DNA from: Haliea sp.
Lineage (GTDB): Bacteria; Pseudomonadota; Gammaproteobacteria; Pseudomonadales; Halieaceae
Direction of reading: 5' to 3'
Assembly (NCBI GenBank): GCA_002692965.1
Contig: NZNC01000025.1
Location: 1-64,000 of the forward strand
DNA: 64,000 nucleotides
A model generated the notes under the pieces. That model did no database searches, had not been told where the DNA came from, and saw only the letters and a list, made by a program, of their open reading frames with translations. Below are positions 61,966 to 64,000 of this stretch, piece after piece (positions within the stretch are counted from its first letter, which is position 1; each line of letters starts with the position of its first letter). The position numbers and the translations under genes were made by a program.

Positions 61966-62042
<77 letters not shown>

Positions 62043-62054
62043 CCGAGGCGCGCC

Positions 62055-62082
62055 ATAATACCCGAAAACGGCCGGTTTACAA
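62055..62082 (-). promoter_or_regulatory. tRNA-Val promoter with GC-rich discriminator
   Basis: On the minus strand TTGTAA (62082-62077) and TATTAT (62060-62055) are separated by 16 bases. The next bases GGCGCGCC form a GC-rich discriminator, which is common at stringently controlled stable RNA promoters. The start would be about 6 bases before the tRNA. Confidence 0.7.
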
Positions 62083-62210
62083 GAGCCCCGGCACAGAAAA
62101 GCCCATCAGTGTGGCTTGGAGGTGCCCGGCGCCGGGCTCTGGTCAATTGAAAAACGCCCCTTCTGCGGGCACTCTGGTGCTGTCTTGTCTTTGCGTGGAG
62201 CGCCCTGCCG

Positions 62211-64000
<1,790 letters not shown>

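Overview
This is a GC-rich, gene-dense stretch of a gammaproteobacterial chromosome. The gene set points to a marine, metabolically versatile aerobe, perhaps of the Halieaceae (OM60/NOR5) or a neighbouring group. That placement is inferred from a KdkA/WaaA-type lipid A-Kdo region, Edd/Zwf/Pgl sugar catabolism, KshA-like Rieske oxygenases, many acyl-CoA ligases and a TonB receptor next to a TPR-sulfotransferase; no rRNA or phylogenetic marker is present to confirm it. Gaps between genes are short: no gene-free stretch exceeds 300 bases.

Layout. 1-522: right end of an IS21-family element, with the last codons of its istB, abutting a 5'-truncated GGDEF gene. 598-12492: iron alcohol dehydrogenase; a minus-strand run acyl-CoA ligase > MBL hydrolase > zwf > pgl > edd (oxidative entry to Entner-Doudoroff, without eda or glk here); an EamA exporter, an HSL-type esterase and a secreted nuclease. 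12542-15553: GlpD-like dehydrogenase, a ParD/ParE-type toxin-antitoxin pair with a palindromic operator candidate, and a DUF533 protein. 15599-20593: a four-gene catabolic operon (Rieske oxygenase > acyl-CoA ligase > Cys-less thiolase homologue > DUF35 protein) divergent from a TetR gene, with a clear promoter-operator arrangement between them. 20760-22119: a DUF6165 protein, an SDR and a (GCCA)15.75 tandem repeat.

22132-30095 is a lipopolysaccharide core and lipid A block: GT9 heptosyltransferase-like, KdkA and a second LPS-kinase-like protein, GT4, GT2, two LpxL-family acyltransferases and WaaA. 30208-36978: WrbA, a DUF2878/chalcone isomerase-like pair, an NTF2-like protein, and a polyamine-type module (APC permease, class III aminotransferase, glutamine synthetase-like ligase) with an intrinsic terminator after the aminotransferase. 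37032-42011 holds LuxR regulator > TPR-sulfotransferase > (tiny ORF) > TonB receptor, the most system-like accessory unit. 42133-44462: a CSS-EAL phosphodiesterase and an OmpA-like lipoprotein.

44494-56920 is one long minus-strand run: an A1-type cytochrome c oxidase with a dihaem subunit II, two subunit III proteins, a subunit IV and SCO; then an NTF2-like protein, GpsA, PbpG, a Tat-exported aldo/keto reductase, an NTP/NDP-antiporter-like protein, a KshA-like Rieske oxygenase and an M48 peptidase. 57001-61963: a two-TM DUF1269-like protein, a membrane Ser/Thr kinase with a Thr-motif-repeat tail, a lipoprotein hydrolase, and a Sel1 lipoprotein with a caspase-like domain whose catalytic Cys is replaced by Thr. 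The window closes with tRNA-Val(GAC) and the 5' part of an acetoacetyl-CoA synthetase gene.

Three groups of genes work together most clearly. The first is sugar oxidation to 2-keto-3-deoxy-6-phosphogluconate. The second is outer-membrane assembly (Kdo transfer, Kdo phosphorylation, acylation, core glycosylation). The third is CoA-dependent breakdown of a hydrophobic, possibly steroid- or terpenoid-like substrate.
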